From positions 59,508,962 to 59,572,961 of the forward strand of contig OX031062.1 in assembly GCA_943736015.1 (NCBI GenBank): a stretch of DNA of 64,000 bases, in the 5' to 3' direction. A model generated the notes under the pieces. That model was not told the DNA's origin. It saw nothing but the letters and a program-made list of their open reading frames with translations, and did no database searches. The translations under genes and the position numbers were made by a program. This DNA comes from Tridacna crocea. Lineage: Eukaryota > Mollusca > Bivalvia > Cardiida > Cardiidae. This document shows positions 49,431-59,107 of the stretch, one piece after another (the first letter of the stretch is position 1; each line of letters begins with the position of its first letter).

Positions 49431-49659
49431 TATCCTTTTTTCACACAATCCTCACTTTTAACCACCTTGAAAGAGATGACTTTGGAAAAATAATTGTGGA
49501 AAAGGAGAAAATTCTCAGAACAAGCATTTTTCTCCTTTCCCCACTATGTTTTCTACTTGAACAAAGACAGAAATCATCGTGTTAGCAACATTTATTTTGA
49601 TGTCTGCGAATGTTTTCAAATTGGACTAGTTCAGAAGTTTGTCCATCGTAAGGGGTTAA
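49430..49659 (-). mobile_element. TTAA MITE (Y-X)
   Basis: Left tip decayed (TTATCCTTTTTTCACACAAT), core centre AATTCTCAGAACAAGCATTT, X arm ending CCATCGTAAGGGGTTAA. Confidence 0.78.
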
Positions 49660-49660
49660 A

Positions 49661-49862
49661 GTGTCATGGAGACAATGGAATTGTACTTTTAGTTCCTGAG
49701 GCAGACAAATTTATTTCTATGGCAGCAAAAAAGTCAATTTTCTATCTTGGAGTAATAGATTATGTAACCACACTTTCCAATTTTGTACATTGGTTAAGAA
49801 ATATTCTGTCAGGAAGCACAAATGGTAGAAAACAGTTTATTCTTTCCAAGACTGATAGATAA
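49661..49862 (+). CDS. Open stretch resembling a coding exon, possibly lipid-kinase-like
   Basis: The plus strand is open from the MITE edge to TAA and reads GDNGIVLLVPEADKFISMAA, KKSIFYLGVIDYVTTLSNFV, then HWLRNILSG. The phrase YLGVIDYV faintly recalls the GIID motif of phosphatidylinositol phosphate kinases, but this is a weak likeness. AG|ATAAGT at the end looks like a donor whose first G has changed to A. It could be a dead exon or chance. Confidence 0.22.
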
Positions 49863-49901
49863 GTATTGAAAACTTTTTGCAGATTACAAATTAAAATGTG
49901 G

Positions 49902-50125
49902 TTAACTCTGCAAAAGAAAGTAATTTTAGACTAGTCCAACTTAGAAGCATTTGCAGATGAAAAAAAATAAATGTGACTCAAAGATTGAAAATTGTTTTGG
50001 GGAAGGGAAAAAAAACACTGTGAGAAAAGGAGAAAATGCTGGTTACAAGCATTTTCTCCCTTTCCCACAATGTTTTCAGGCAGCCTTTTAAAAAAGAACT
50101 TCTTTTCAAGGATTATAAATGCACA
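49902..50125 (+). mobile_element. TTAA MITE (X-Y) inserted in an X-arm relic
   Basis: TTAACTCTGCAAAAGAAAGT, core centre TGCTGGTTACAAGCA, right arm decayed. The sequence before it (TTTTTGCAGATTACAAATTA) is an older X arm, cut where its own TTAA lies. Confidence 0.72.
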
Positions 50126-50238
50126 AGAGTCTTCTTTCAAAAGGCCAAGAAGTTGAGGTTTTCCGTAAGGTAAACATGGGAGAAAGTGTTGATGAAGTAT
50201 TGTTCTGGGACCCCTGGCAAAAACCCTTGACGCGATGA
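50119..50238 (+). CDS. Short open frame with protein-like composition
   Basis: 39 codons from ATG to TGA, including KGQEVEVFRKVNMGESVDEV then LFWDPWQKPLTR. AAG|GTAAAC inside it looks like a splice donor. The start overlaps a decayed MITE arm. Not recognised; chance is likely. Confidence 0.14.
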   Translation: MHKSLLSKGQEVEVFRKVNMGESVDEVLFWDPWQKPLTR

Positions 50239-50408
50239 ACTGATGAATTAGTATTGACTATGGAAAGTTGATGGAAGTATTACAATTTCAAGGATGTTTT
50301 TAGCCAGAATATGTTATGAATAGTAGAGATTCAGGTAAGACAGCATGACTGTTCTATACAGTCTGATGTTGGTCTAGTCTTTCCACAAAAGTAATAGAAG
50401 TAATGTGC

Positions 50409-50666
50409 TTAACTCTTTACCAAACGCCAAAATTTTGGACTTATCTAAACTCAAAGCTGTTGCAGACGACAAAGGTGGCTAAACTCAAAGCTGTTGCAGA
50501 TGACAAAGGTGGCAAAAATGAAACAAATTTTCCTTGTCAAAGCAGAAAACATTGTGGGAACAGGAGAAAATGCTGGTTACCAGCATTTTCTCCTTGTCGC
50601 ACAATGTTTTCAAAAGGCTTCTTTCTCGGGGTTGTTAAAAGTCGGGATTGTGTGGTAAAGTGTTAA
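50409..50666 (+). mobile_element. TTAA MITE (X-Y) with duplicated X-arm segment
   Basis: TTAACTCTTTACCAAACGCC. CTAAACTCAAAGCTGTTGCA with GACAAAGGTGG is present twice in tandem (about 50446-50515), accounting for the extra length. Y arm AAAAGTCGGGATTGTGTGG. Confidence 0.84.
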
Positions 50667-50752
50667 CTCTTATAATGCTTGATATCTATAATGAAATTTA
50701 CTAATCGATAGTAAAAACCCAAATATTCAGTTATCTTTTGGGAGTAATGTTT

Positions 50753-50861
50753 CCTAATTGGACAGTTTAGATCAAAGATCAGACTGCACTTTCTGTGCAG
50801 TCTGATCTTGATCTACACTGTCCACAAAAAGGTCAATAAGTTGCGCCTAGCAGCCTAAGGG
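50753..50861. repeat. Palindromic GGACAGTGTAG element, third copy
   Basis: TTGGACAGTTTAGATCAAAG and CTTGATCTACACTGTCCACA are inverted around CAGACTGCACTTTCTGTGCA. GCGCCTAGCAGCCTAAGGG follows. Confidence 0.65.
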
Positions 50862-51090
50862 TGAACTCTTTGCCACACAATTCCGACTTTTAACGACCCT
50901 GAGAAGGAAAGCTTTTGAAAACATTGTGGGAAAAGGAGAAAATGCTGGTAACCAGCATTTTCTCCTTTTCCCATAATGTTTTCTACCCAGCTGGAAACAA
51001 ATTTCAATTTTTGAGTTACGTTTATTTTGTCGTCTGCAAATGCTTTCAATTTGAACCAGTCTAAAATGTTGTCGTTTGGTAAAGTGTTAA
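50862..51090 (-). mobile_element. TTAA MITE (Y-X), 229 bp
   Basis: TGAACTCTTTGCCACACAAT, near-perfect core, ends GTTTGGTAAAGTGTTAA. Confidence 0.87.
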
Positions 51091-51400
51091 AGCTGTCAAT
51101 GTGAAACTCTGAGGACTATAACAATATTATTAGTCGCAGACTTGTGAATTGTACCATACAAGCTTGTGACCCCTAAAAGAAACCATTAATCATTTTTCAT
51201 GCAAATCGGATAAAAAATATTGATCTGTCAATCCTTCACTGGTCTACAAACATCAACCAAAAACATTTTTTAGCTGCTTATGAGCTTATGTGGATGGAAT
51301 CCTGTTTCTTGTCATCAGCCTTTCAAACTTAGAGATAAAAAAAAATCCAATGTTTAATTATTTCATTCAGTAGATACTAGAGTTGTTCTTTTTTTCTACC
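51091..51400. other. Stretch without recognisable gene
   Basis: Nothing recognised. Confidence 0.35.
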
Positions 51401-51852
51401 TTAAACCATTACCACACAATCCCTACTTTTGATGACCCTTAGAAAGAAGCCTTTAGAAAACATTGTGGGAAAAGGAGAAAATGCTGGTAACCAGCATTCT
51501 TTCCCTTTTCCCAAAATGTATCCTACGCCTTTACTCCATAGATACTCATTTTGAAGGCAGACAGCTTTTGAAAACATTGTGGGAAAAGGAGAAATTGCTC
51601 GTAATGAGCAATTTCTCCTTGTCCCAAAATGTTTTCCACTCAGTCAGATATTTATATATATTCTCATTTGTCCATATTTTTGACATCATATCTTTATTTG
51701 CTGCTGAAATGGAAGAGCCTCAAATTGGCATATCAGGTAAAGGGCTACCCTTCACAAAACATGTTTCAAATTTTCAGTCACTTGTATTTTATCATCTGCA
51801 AATGCTTCCAATTTGGACAAGCCTAAAATATTGTTGTTTGTTAATGAGTTAA
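51401..51852 (-). mobile_element. TTAA MITE (Y-X) split by a subfamily B-like element
   Basis: Outer copy TTAAACCATTACCACACAAT to the right core half (CCAAAATGTATCCTACG), resuming at about 51749 (CCCTTCACAAAACATGTTTC) and ending TTTGTTAATGAGTTAA. Confidence 0.82.
51528..51748. mobile_element. Subfamily B-like element inside a MITE, not at TTAA
   Basis: CCTTTACTCCATAGATACTC at the left, core centre AAATTGCTCGTAATGAGCAA, right end CAGGTAAAGGGCTA. The junction sequences are CCTACG and GGCTACCC rather than TTAA. Confidence 0.72.
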
Positions 51853-51910
51853 GAATACTGTAAAATCATTGAATCTTTGTAAAAATTGAAGGGATGCTAA
51901 AAATTTGGTT

Positions 51911-52065
51911 TAAACACTACCCTAACACACCTGCATCTTGACAACCCTGGGAAAGAAGTCTTGTAGGAAAACATTGAGAAATAAAGAGAAAACGCTGGTA
52001 ACCAGTATTTTTTTTCCATTTTCTGCCATGTTTCTATCCTTACAAAGACAAATTCCATCATTTAA
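51911..52065 (-). mobile_element. Decayed TTAA MITE, right part displaced
   Basis: AACACACCTGCATCTTGACA, core relic AACGCTGGTAACCAGTATTT, stopping at the TTAA of the next copy (AATTCCATCATTTAA). Confidence 0.62.
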
Positions 52066-52288
52066 CCCTTTACCACACAATGACGACTTTTGATGACCCT
52101 GAGAAAGAAGCCTTTTGAAAACATTGTGGGAAAAGGAGAAAATGCTGGTAACCAGCATTTTCTCCTTTTCCCACAATGTTTTCTACCCTATCAATAACAA
52201 TTGCACCATTTGAGGCACATTAAAATTGTGGCCTGCAAATGCGTGTAATTTTGACAGGACTAAAATTGCATCATCCGGTAAAGGTAAT
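52062..52288 (-). mobile_element. TTAA MITE (Y-X)
   Basis: TTAACCCTTTACCACACAAT, perfect core, decayed X arm (GCGTGTAATTTTGACAGGAC), tip CCGGTAAAGGTAATTA. Confidence 0.83.
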
Positions 52289-52327
52289 TAGATCAATTAG
52301 GGTAAGTCTACAATTTAGTTTTCTGAT

Positions 52328-52597
52328 TGGTTGGTTGGTTGTATTGGGGTTTAACGCCACTTTAACAGCTAAGGTCATATCATGGTGGTCGGTGAACCAC
52401 ATATGTGTTTCTTGGCCTTCTCACACCGGTACTTACACATCTTTCTTTCCAAAGCCACCGACTACTTTTCTCACATAGTTCAGCAGAGAAGAGAGGCGAA
52501 AATACGCCTGAAAGAAAGTTTGCCTCAACCGGGAATCAAACTCACAACCACCAGGTTGTGAGTCCAACACCCTCACCACTGAGCCACCCGGGCAGGC
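52328..52597 (-). mobile_element. tRNA-derived SINE with 13-bp target duplication
   Basis: On the minus strand it begins GCCTGCCCGGGTGGCTCAGT (A-box-like TGGCTCAGTGG), with GAGTTTGATTCCCGG as the B box about 45 bp on. It ends with a CCAAC-repeat tail that reads GGTTGGTTGGTTGTATTGGG on the plus strand. TTAGTTTTCTGAT flanks both sides (52315-52327 and 52598-52610). The 3' part (GGGTTTAACGCCAC) is shared with other invertebrate SINEs. Best preserved SINE in the window. Confidence 0.88.
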
Positions 52598-52616
52598 TTA
52601 GTTTTCTGATAAAGTG

Positions 52617-52829
52617 AGCTAATGCTCTACCAGACAACAGAAATCAGATTCTTCCAAATTCAAAGCATATATTAAATTTGGCTGAAATGATGGAATTTTT
52701 CATCAAAAACATTGTGGAAATAGAAGAAAATGCTGGTCACCAGCATTTTCTTCTTTTTCCACAATGTTTTCAAAAGCCTCTTCCTTCAGGGTTGTGAAAA
52801 CTTCAAATTGTATTGTAGCTTTAGGTTAA
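52617..52829 (+). mobile_element. TTAA MITE (X-Y), decayed
   Basis: GCTAATGCTCTACCAGACAA, core centre TGCTGGTCACCAGCA with CAACATTGTGGAAATAG arms, Y arm AAACTTCAAATTGTATTG. Confidence 0.75.
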
Positions 52830-52851
52830 ACCAAGTGTATTGTATACAACC

Positions 52852-53081
52852 TTAACCCTTTACCAAACAATCCCTGGTTTTTACGACCTTTAGAAAGAAG
52901 CCCTTTTGAAAACATTGTGGGAAAAGGAGAAAATGCTGGTAACCAGCATTTTCTCTTTTTTCCACAATGTTTTCTACCCTGCTGGAACCAGATTTTAATT
53001 TTTGGCTTATGTCTATTTTGTTGTCTGCAAGTGCTTTCAATTCGAACCAGTCTAAAATTTTATCGTTTGGTAAAGGGTTAA
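52852..53081 (-). mobile_element. TTAA MITE (Y-X)
   Basis: TTAACCCTTTACCAAACAAT, core good, ends TCGTTTGGTAAAGGGTTAA. Confidence 0.87.
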
Positions 53082-53606
53082 GTATAGGGTGACAAAAGTC
53101 TCTAGATTGTCTTTTTCCTCTATTTCCCAGTTTGGTCAAAATTCTCCCATTTACTAAGATTGTAATTGCATTTTCATGGTTCTGGTGGCGTGTGGCACCG
53201 CATGGTAATGACACTTTCTCAATAAAATAACTCGGGTGATCACTTGTAACTCATTTGCTTGTTTCCCGAGTGCCATGGGCATTAGCTTGTTCTATTTTCT
53301 TGTTTTTAGTACAAGCCCGCATCTTTGCGTTTTTGGGCTATTTAGACCTTTATTTGGTCAACATTTTCCCTGACGGTACTTTATTTTTGTCTTGACATTG
53401 TGCCACACACATAGCACACAGTAGGTATATTGCTTATAATAAAGAGCCTATGATTGGCTGGTTAAGGCATTGAATTTTAACATTGATAACAAGGCTTCGA
53501 CTCGGCAGAACTTGCTCAGAAAACCATCTCCCAAAAGAAATATTTTGAAATTCCGTTTTGGTTGCTATAGTTACTGTGTCAATAACAACCATATCAGGCA
53601 GTTACT
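53082..53606. other. Stretch without recognisable gene or repeat
   Basis: Mixed composition with AGCCCGCATCTTTGCG and ACATAGCACACAGTAGG. Possibly old repeats, none identified. Confidence 0.35.
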
Positions 53607-53834
53607 TTAACTCCTTACCAAACGACAAAATTTTAGACCGGTCCAAACTGAAAGCATTTGCAGACGAAAAAAAAATATGATTAAAAAATTGAAATTTGTT
53701 TTAAGAAGGGTAGAAAACATTGTAGGAAAAGGAGAAAATGCTGGTTACCAGCATTTTCTCCTTTTCCTGCAATGTTTTCTGAAGGCTTCTTTCTCAGGGT
53801 CGTGAAAAGTAGGGATTGTGTGATAATGGGTTAA
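53607..53834 (+). mobile_element. TTAA MITE (X-Y)
   Basis: TTAACTCCTTACCAAACGAC, near-perfect core, Y arm AAAAGTAGGGATTGTGTG, ends TAATGGGTTAA. Confidence 0.87.
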
Positions 53835-53929
53835 TCAGATTCTTTAGGAGTAGATAGCTTTTGACCATCTACTATTTGTTCCTATCTGTACATGTGCTTG
53901 CTTTGTGTTGACTTTGTTGCAGCATTATG

Positions 53930-54165
53930 TCAGGACTGGTGTTTCATGCTTCTGCAGATTTTCTTTAGATATTATTATATATTTCTTGACTTTCTTTTCT
54001 GGCATAATGCACACAAGTTCATAACCCATACATTTTGTCTCAAAAAGTGAAACATGTGATAGTACTAGAGAAGGTGAATTGATTCCTTTGACAATGACTA
54101 TAAATCAATCATCGAAAGGAGGTCTTTGCTTTGCAAGGATTTGAACTTGCATCCTTGGTTCACTA
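53930..54165 (-). mobile_element. Old SINE, reversed, decayed
   Basis: GGACTGGTGTTTCATGCTTC, TGACTTTCTTTTCTGGC, and at the head GCAAGGATTTGAACTTGCAT (B-box-like TTGAACTTG reversed). Confidence 0.48.
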
Positions 54166-54351
54166 AACATGCAAATTTTTATGTACCAAGTGCAAATGGA
54201 AAGTATATATGGACACATACGCTACAGGCAAACTATAAGACTTTGCTTACAGTATAGATCAAGATCAGAATGAACAAAGCTTGATCTGTTTGTCATACAT
54301 TTGTATGTGGCCTGAAAAGGCCTGCTTTATTTCTTAACTTTTCATAAAAAT

Positions 54352-54580
54352 TTAAGTCTTTACCACACAATCCCGACTTTTAACGACCCTAAAGAAGAAG
54401 TCTTTGGAAAACACTGTGGGAAAAGGAGAAAATGCTGATAAGCAGCATTTTCTCCTTTTCCTTCAGTGTTTTTGACTCTATCAAATAGAGAAATCATCAT
54501 TTCATCAATGTTTAATTTGTCGTCTGCAAATGCTTTCAGTTTGGTCACATCCCAAATTTTGTCGTTTGGTAAAGAATTAA
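54352..54580 (-). mobile_element. TTAA MITE (Y-X), 229 bp, chain member 1
   Basis: TTAAGTCTTTACCACACAAT, core centre TGCTGATAAGCAGCA, ends GTTTGGTAAAGAATTAA shared with the next copy. Confidence 0.86.
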
Positions 54581-54805
54581 CTCTTTACCACACAATCCCG
54601 ACTTTTAACGACCTTGAGAAAAAAGCCTTTTGAAAACATTGTGGGAATAGGAGAAAATGCTGGTAACCAGTATTTTCTCCCTTTCCCACAATGTTTTCTA
54701 CCCTTACTGAACCAAATTTCAACATATGAGTCACATTTATTTTGTTGTCTGAAAATGCTTTGAATTTGGTCACATCCCAAATTTTGTCGTTTGATAAAGG
54801 ATTAA
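54577..54805 (-). mobile_element. TTAA MITE (Y-X), 229 bp, chain member 2
   Basis: TTAACTCTTTACCACACAAT, core centre TGCTGGTAACCAGTA, X arm with the same GGTCACATCCCAAATTTTGT variant as its left neighbour, so the two are close relatives. Ends TAAAGGATTAA. Confidence 0.86.
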
Positions 54806-55006
54806 GCCTTGTACAAATAGAAGGCACATGCAGGCAGCATATCAATTACTGCTCAAATGAAGGGATTTGTTTTTGAATAGGCAGATAATAATGTGGAAGA
54901 AATAAAAAATTCTGTTGATCAACAATGTTCTCCTATTTCTTGTATGTTTCAGATAGTATTCATCCTGAGGGTTATGAAAAACTCTAAAACATTAGGCATA
55001 AGTTAA
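54802..55006 (+). mobile_element. Decayed TTAA MITE (X-Y), chain member 3
   Basis: TTAAGCCTTGTACAAATAGA, core relic TTCTGTTGATCAACAATGTT, ends GGCATAAGTTAA. Much older than its neighbours. Confidence 0.65.
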
Positions 55007-55234
55007 CCCTTTCCCAAACAATCCCCTGGTGGTTTTCATGACCCTGGAAAAGAAGTCTATTGAAAACAGTGTGGGAAAAGGAGAAAATGCTGATAACCAG
55101 AATTTTCTCCTTTTCCCACAATGTTTTCCATCCTCCAAGAGCAAATTTCAGTTTTTGAGTTATGCTAATTTTGTCGTCTGCAAATGCTTTCAATTTGGAC
55201 CAGTCAAACATTTTGTCGTTTGGTAAAGAGTTAA
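55003..55234 (-). mobile_element. TTAA MITE (Y-X), chain member 4
   Basis: TTAACCCTTTCCCAAACAAT, core centre TGCTGATAACCAGAA, ends GTTTGGTAAAGAGTTAA. Confidence 0.86.
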
Positions 55235-55262
55235 GAAGCTTAGATCTTAAAAAAAAAGCTGC

Positions 55263-55492
55263 TTAATTCTCTACCAAAAGACAGTATTTTAGACTAGTCC
55301 ATAATGAAAGCATTTGCAGATGACAAATCCATTGTGACTCAAAATGAGTTACTTTGAATCTGAAAGATTAGAAAACACTGTGGAAAAAGTAGAAAGTACT
55401 GGTTACCATCATTTTCTCCTTTTCCCACAATATTTTCAAATGTGCAGTTTCCAAGGGTTGTTAAAAAGTTCTGATTGTATGGTAAAGAAATA
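55263..55492 (+). mobile_element. TTAA MITE (X-Y)
   Basis: TTAATTCTCTACCAAAAGAC, core AAGTACTGGTTACCATCATT, Y arm AAAAGTTCTGATTGTATGG. Confidence 0.8.
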
Positions 55493-55910
55493 AGATCAGA
55501 TCAGACTGCCACCACTTGATCAGATATTTGTAAACAGTGTTGTCAGTCTAAAACATACATAAAAGTTGTCAGAGGATCAAAAGTGAAAGTAGGCATCAGT
55601 GGAGTTTGTATGACATGCTTATGATTTTTCTGGGCTTTCCATAATGATAACCATCTGTTTTCATGACAATTATCAAAGATGGGCCTTTGTTCTTCCCTGT
55701 CCAATCATGAATTATTCATCGTGACCTTAAACTTATCCTGGTCATCAAAGAGGAGAGAGTATTGGTGTTCTAGAATTAATTGAAAGTTCTGGGTACTATT
55801 TTATTCAGGTCATTTTCATATTACCGGGTAATTCTATTCCAAACAACAAACTTTTATACAGTCTCGGGACTCCTTTATGGATCAGTGACCTTATGTGTTT
55901 CATCCAGTCT
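55493..55910. other. Stretch without recognisable gene
   Basis: GATCAGATCAGACTGCC at the start is a relic of the GGACAGTGTAG family. TCTATTCCAAACAACAAACT near 55835 is a MITE tip relic. Confidence 0.4.
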
Positions 55911-56093
55911 GGGTAATAGTTATATAAGAATAGTCTAACTCTCATTCTACAAGATTTTCTATATTTGAAAGTTACACCACTTCTGATTGGCTAAATCACT
56001 TTGATTAACAAAAGTTGCGTTACTTTCAATTTTAGAACATTCTGGAAAAGAAGACAAAGGACTTTCTAAAGAACGGTAGGTAAATATGGACCC
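55911..56093. repeat. CCAAT-box palindromic MITE copy 5, decayed
   Basis: GGGTAATAGTTATATAAGAA, centre TTCTGATTGGCTAAATCACT with a damaged inverse (TTGATTAACAAAAGTTGC), end TAAATATGGACCC. Confidence 0.62.
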
Positions 56094-56361
56094 TAGGCCC
56101 TAGACTTGGGGAGGAGCTATGTTCAAGGGAGTATTCCTGGACAATGTGCTTCAGGGTACCCCAGGAATACATGAATGAACAGCCTGTGGAAGTAAAGTTG
56201 AAAGTGGCATTAAACACTAATCATATATTCTAGAAATAAATGTTTACCAAACAGAATTATACAGTAAACCATGTGAGTTGAAATCATTTAAACATATTTA
56301 TTTTACATCGATTGAGAAACAAGTTCTGCAAACTTATACTAATCTCTTTGGATTCTGCTTC

Positions 56362-56500
56362 CTGGGAACTACACCAGTACTCGCGCCGAATGTGTGGGCC
56401 GATGAAAAATTCCAAAGTTGACACCCACTCCTGTGAATCGAACTCAGGACATTTAGGTTACGAGGCCGACGCTCTACCTCATGACCACGGACACCACAAA
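56362..56500 (-). mobile_element. tRNA-derived SINE head
   Basis: On the minus strand, GTGGTCATGAGGTAGAGCGT (A-box region) and CCTGAGTTCGATTCACAGG (B box in a paired T arm), spaced like a tRNA. It continues into a body ending near GTAGTTCCCAGGAAGC. Confidence 0.6.
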
Positions 56501-56690
56501 TTGAAAGCATTTGAGAGACAACAAAATAAATGTGACTCATCTTTAATGAAGAAAACTTTCTTTGATCAATTCAAAGACATTGTGGGAAAACTGGAAAATG
56601 CTCGGGTTTCTAGCATTTTCTTCTTTACCCACCATGTTTTCAAAAGCCTTCCTCCTGAGGTAAAGAATAAAGGGATCATTATCATTCTGT
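56496..56690 (+). mobile_element. TTAA MITE lacking its left tip
   Basis: X arm from CAAATTGAAAGCATTTGAGA, core centre TGCTCGGGTTTCTAGCA, Y arm lost after CCTCCTGAGG. Confidence 0.65.
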
Positions 56691-56801
56691 AAGACTGGTG
56701 AAAGAAGAAAAACAGATCTGTTTTACTTTGTTCTTTGTTAAATGTGAAGTCTATTGTTTTGTTTATTCTCTGGGAAAAAATGTTTCACATCCACTTGTTT
56801 C

Positions 56802-57030
56802 TTAACCCATTACCACACAATCCCTACTTTTGATGACTCTGAGAAAGAAGCCTTTAGAAGACATTGTGGGAAAAGGAGAAAATGCTGGTAACCAGCATTT
56901 TCTCCTTTTCCCACAATGTTTTCTACCCTTTACAAAACAAATTTCAAAATTTCAGTCACTTTTATTTTGTTGTCTGCAAATGCTTTCAATTTGGACAAGC
57001 CTAAGATATTGTTGTTTAGTAATGAGTTAT
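56802..57030 (-). mobile_element. TTAA MITE (Y-X), 229 bp
   Basis: TTAACCCATTACCACACAAT, core perfect except GAAGACATTG, ends GTTTAGTAATGAGTTAT. Confidence 0.87.
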
Positions 57031-57204
57031 TTTAAATTATGACATGAACCATTAGATACTATTTATAGCCACCTATATGAATATCAAAATTGAACGGCAG
57101 AGAACATGGAGACTAATCTTGGATGTACTCTCTCTATTACATGCATTTTGCAAGATATTCTGTCAAAAACAATGCCCTGAGTGTGCAATATTTCATTATG
57201 GCCT

Positions 57205-57403
57205 GGGTCCGTATTCACCAACCATTCCTAAGAATGCTTTTTGTCTTAATTTTCAAGATCTTCGGTTTGTGAAAGTAACAGAACTTCTGATTGGCTAAAC
57301 CAAATGGTTTAGCCAATCAGAAGTCATGTTACTTTCACATTGGCAAAGTTCTGAAGAATGTGACTGAGAATGTTCTATAAGAATGGTTGATGAATACAGA
57401 CCC
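57205..57403. repeat. CCAAT-box palindromic MITE copy 6
   Basis: GGGTCCGTATTCACCAACCA, centre CTTCTGATTGGCTAAACCAA with a perfect inverse, end TTGATGAATACAGACCC. Confidence 0.8.
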
Positions 57404-57454
57404 TGGTGATGGAAAATGTTTAGCAATGTCGGGTTTAACTAGCATGTGATAATG

Positions 57455-57655
57455 ATGTTTTTTAAGACCCAAAGAATATAACCCTGCAAAGCGGTGTTGG
57501 AGAAGAAGAAAATGGTGGTTTTAAGCATTTTCTTCTTTTCTGGCAACGTATTATACCAAACACAGTTCCCATACTTTGAGCCCTTTTGATTGGGTTGTCT
57601 CTAAGGCCTTTCAATATGGAGAAGTCAGAAATTTTGTGGTCTAGTAAAGGATTAA
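57455..57655 (-). mobile_element. Decayed TTAA MITE (Y-X)
   Basis: Core AAAATGGTGGTTTTAAGCAT, X arm TTGTCTCTAAGGCCTTTCAA, ends GTCTAGTAAAGGATTAA shared with the next copy. Confidence 0.65.
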
Positions 57656-57880
57656 CCCATTTCCACACAATCCCTACTTTTGATGACCCTTAGAAGGAAG
57701 CCTTTAGAAAACATTTTGGGAAAAGAAGAAAATGCTGGTAACCAGCATTTTCTCCTTTTCCCACAATATTTTCTACCCTTCACAAAACAAATTTAAAACT
57801 TGCCATCAGTTTTATTTTGTCATCTGCAAATTCTTTCGATTTGGATAAACCTGAAATTTTGTCGTTTGGTAAAGAGTTAA
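57652..57880 (-). mobile_element. TTAA MITE (Y-X), 229 bp, chained
   Basis: TTAACCCATTTCCACACAAT, core nearly perfect, ends GTTTGGTAAAGAGTTAA. Confidence 0.87.
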
Positions 57881-58096
57881 TAAGCTTGGCACCCACACTG
57901 TAAACATTATTCTTTCATGCCATTTAATGTGCTTGAACCCAGAAAATGTGCAGATGAGAAGTGGCTTGATTAGAAGACTGGTCAGCAGTCAGTCATAAAA
58001 GTGTGATGACCAATTACCGATTAGACTGTGGACAGCCTCCCAACAGACCAAGACATCAGGCAATAAAAACCACACTTCCTTGAGCCACAGCCACCA

Positions 58097-58317
58097 TTAA
58101 CTCTTCACCACACTTTTTATGACCCTGAGAAAAAGGGCCTTTTGAAAACATTGTGGGAAAAGGCGAAAATGCTGGTAACCAGCATTTTCTCCTTTTCCCA
58201 CAATGTTTTCTACCCTTCCCTAATCAAATCACCATTTTTCAGTCACATTTTTTTTGTCATCTACAAATGCTTTCAGTTTGGACGTGTCTACAAATTTGTC
58301 GTTTTGTAAAGAGTCAA
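58097..58317 (-). mobile_element. TTAA MITE (Y-X), Y arm shortened
   Basis: TTAACTCTTCACCACACTTT (AATCCCGAC missing), near-perfect core, ends GTTTTGTAAAGAGTCAA shared with the next. Confidence 0.84.
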
Positions 58318-58624
58318 CTCTTCACCACACCGTACCCAGTTTTAACAATCCTGTGGGAAAGGCTTTTTGAAAACCTTATAGGAAAAGGAGGAAACCTTAT
58401 GGGAAAAGGAGAAAACCTTATAGGAAAAGGAGAAAACCTTACGGGAAAAGGAGAAACCTTATGGGAAAAGGAGAAAATGCTGGTAACCAGCATTTTCTCC
58501 TTTTAGCACAATGTTTTATTCTCTTTTAAAGAGAAATATCATCATTTTCACTGTATTGAAATTGTCATCTGCAAGTGCTTTCAATTTGGACAAGTCTAGA
58601 ATTTATTGAGTGGGAAAGAGTTAA
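58314..58624 (-). mobile_element. TTAA MITE (Y-X) with core segment amplified five times
   Basis: TCAACTCTTCACCACACCGT, then five tandem 21-22 bp units of the type AAACCTTATGGGAAAAGGAG (about 58370-58474) before the normal centre. The opposite core half (TTTTAGCACAATGTTTTATT) is not amplified. Ends GTGGGAAAGAGTTAA. Confidence 0.86.
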
Positions 58625-58765
58625 CCCATCTATGAAAGTTATTTGAAAGAAAGGAAAAATCTGTTTTTGAGAAATATAAAATTTGACATTGTGGAAAAAA
58701 GGAGCACTATTTGTTCCACCATATTTTCCATCCTTTTGAAAATTAATGCCATTACATGACCCACA
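58621..58765 (-). mobile_element. Decayed TTAA MITE, chained
   Basis: TTAACCCATCTATGAAAGTT, core relic GACATTGTGGAAAAAAGGAG, no clear right tip. Confidence 0.5.
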
Positions 58766-59008
58766 ATTATATTATTTGTTGTTTGCTATCAATTTTGCGG
58801 TGTGGATTTGCCACAATTCTGTTTTCTGGTATGTTTAGTCTGATTTTGTTTCTCCAGAGTCAAATAACGACGTTTTTTTTGCCCAAAATAGAACTTTGTA
58901 GAAGCCAATTAAGGAGTTTTATTATCGGCCTTGTACATTGGTATATAGGTTTTTCACATCACACCAACTTCAAAAATTTATATGAAAAAACAATACAGTT
59001 CATCAATA
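58766..59008. other. Stretch without recognisable gene
   Basis: Nothing recognised. Confidence 0.35.
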
Positions 59009-59106
59009 ATTAGCCCTTTACCAAACAATCCCTGGTTTTTATGACCCTGAGATAGAAGCCTTTTGAAAACATTGTAGGAAAAAGATAAAATGCTGGTAAC
59101 CAGTAT
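59009..59106 (-). mobile_element. Left half of a TTAA MITE
   Basis: TTAGCCCT-type tip (ATTAGCCCTTTACCAAACAA), Y arm, left core half to GCTGGTAACCAGTAT, where another repeat takes over. Confidence 0.78.
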
Positions 59107-59107
59107 A

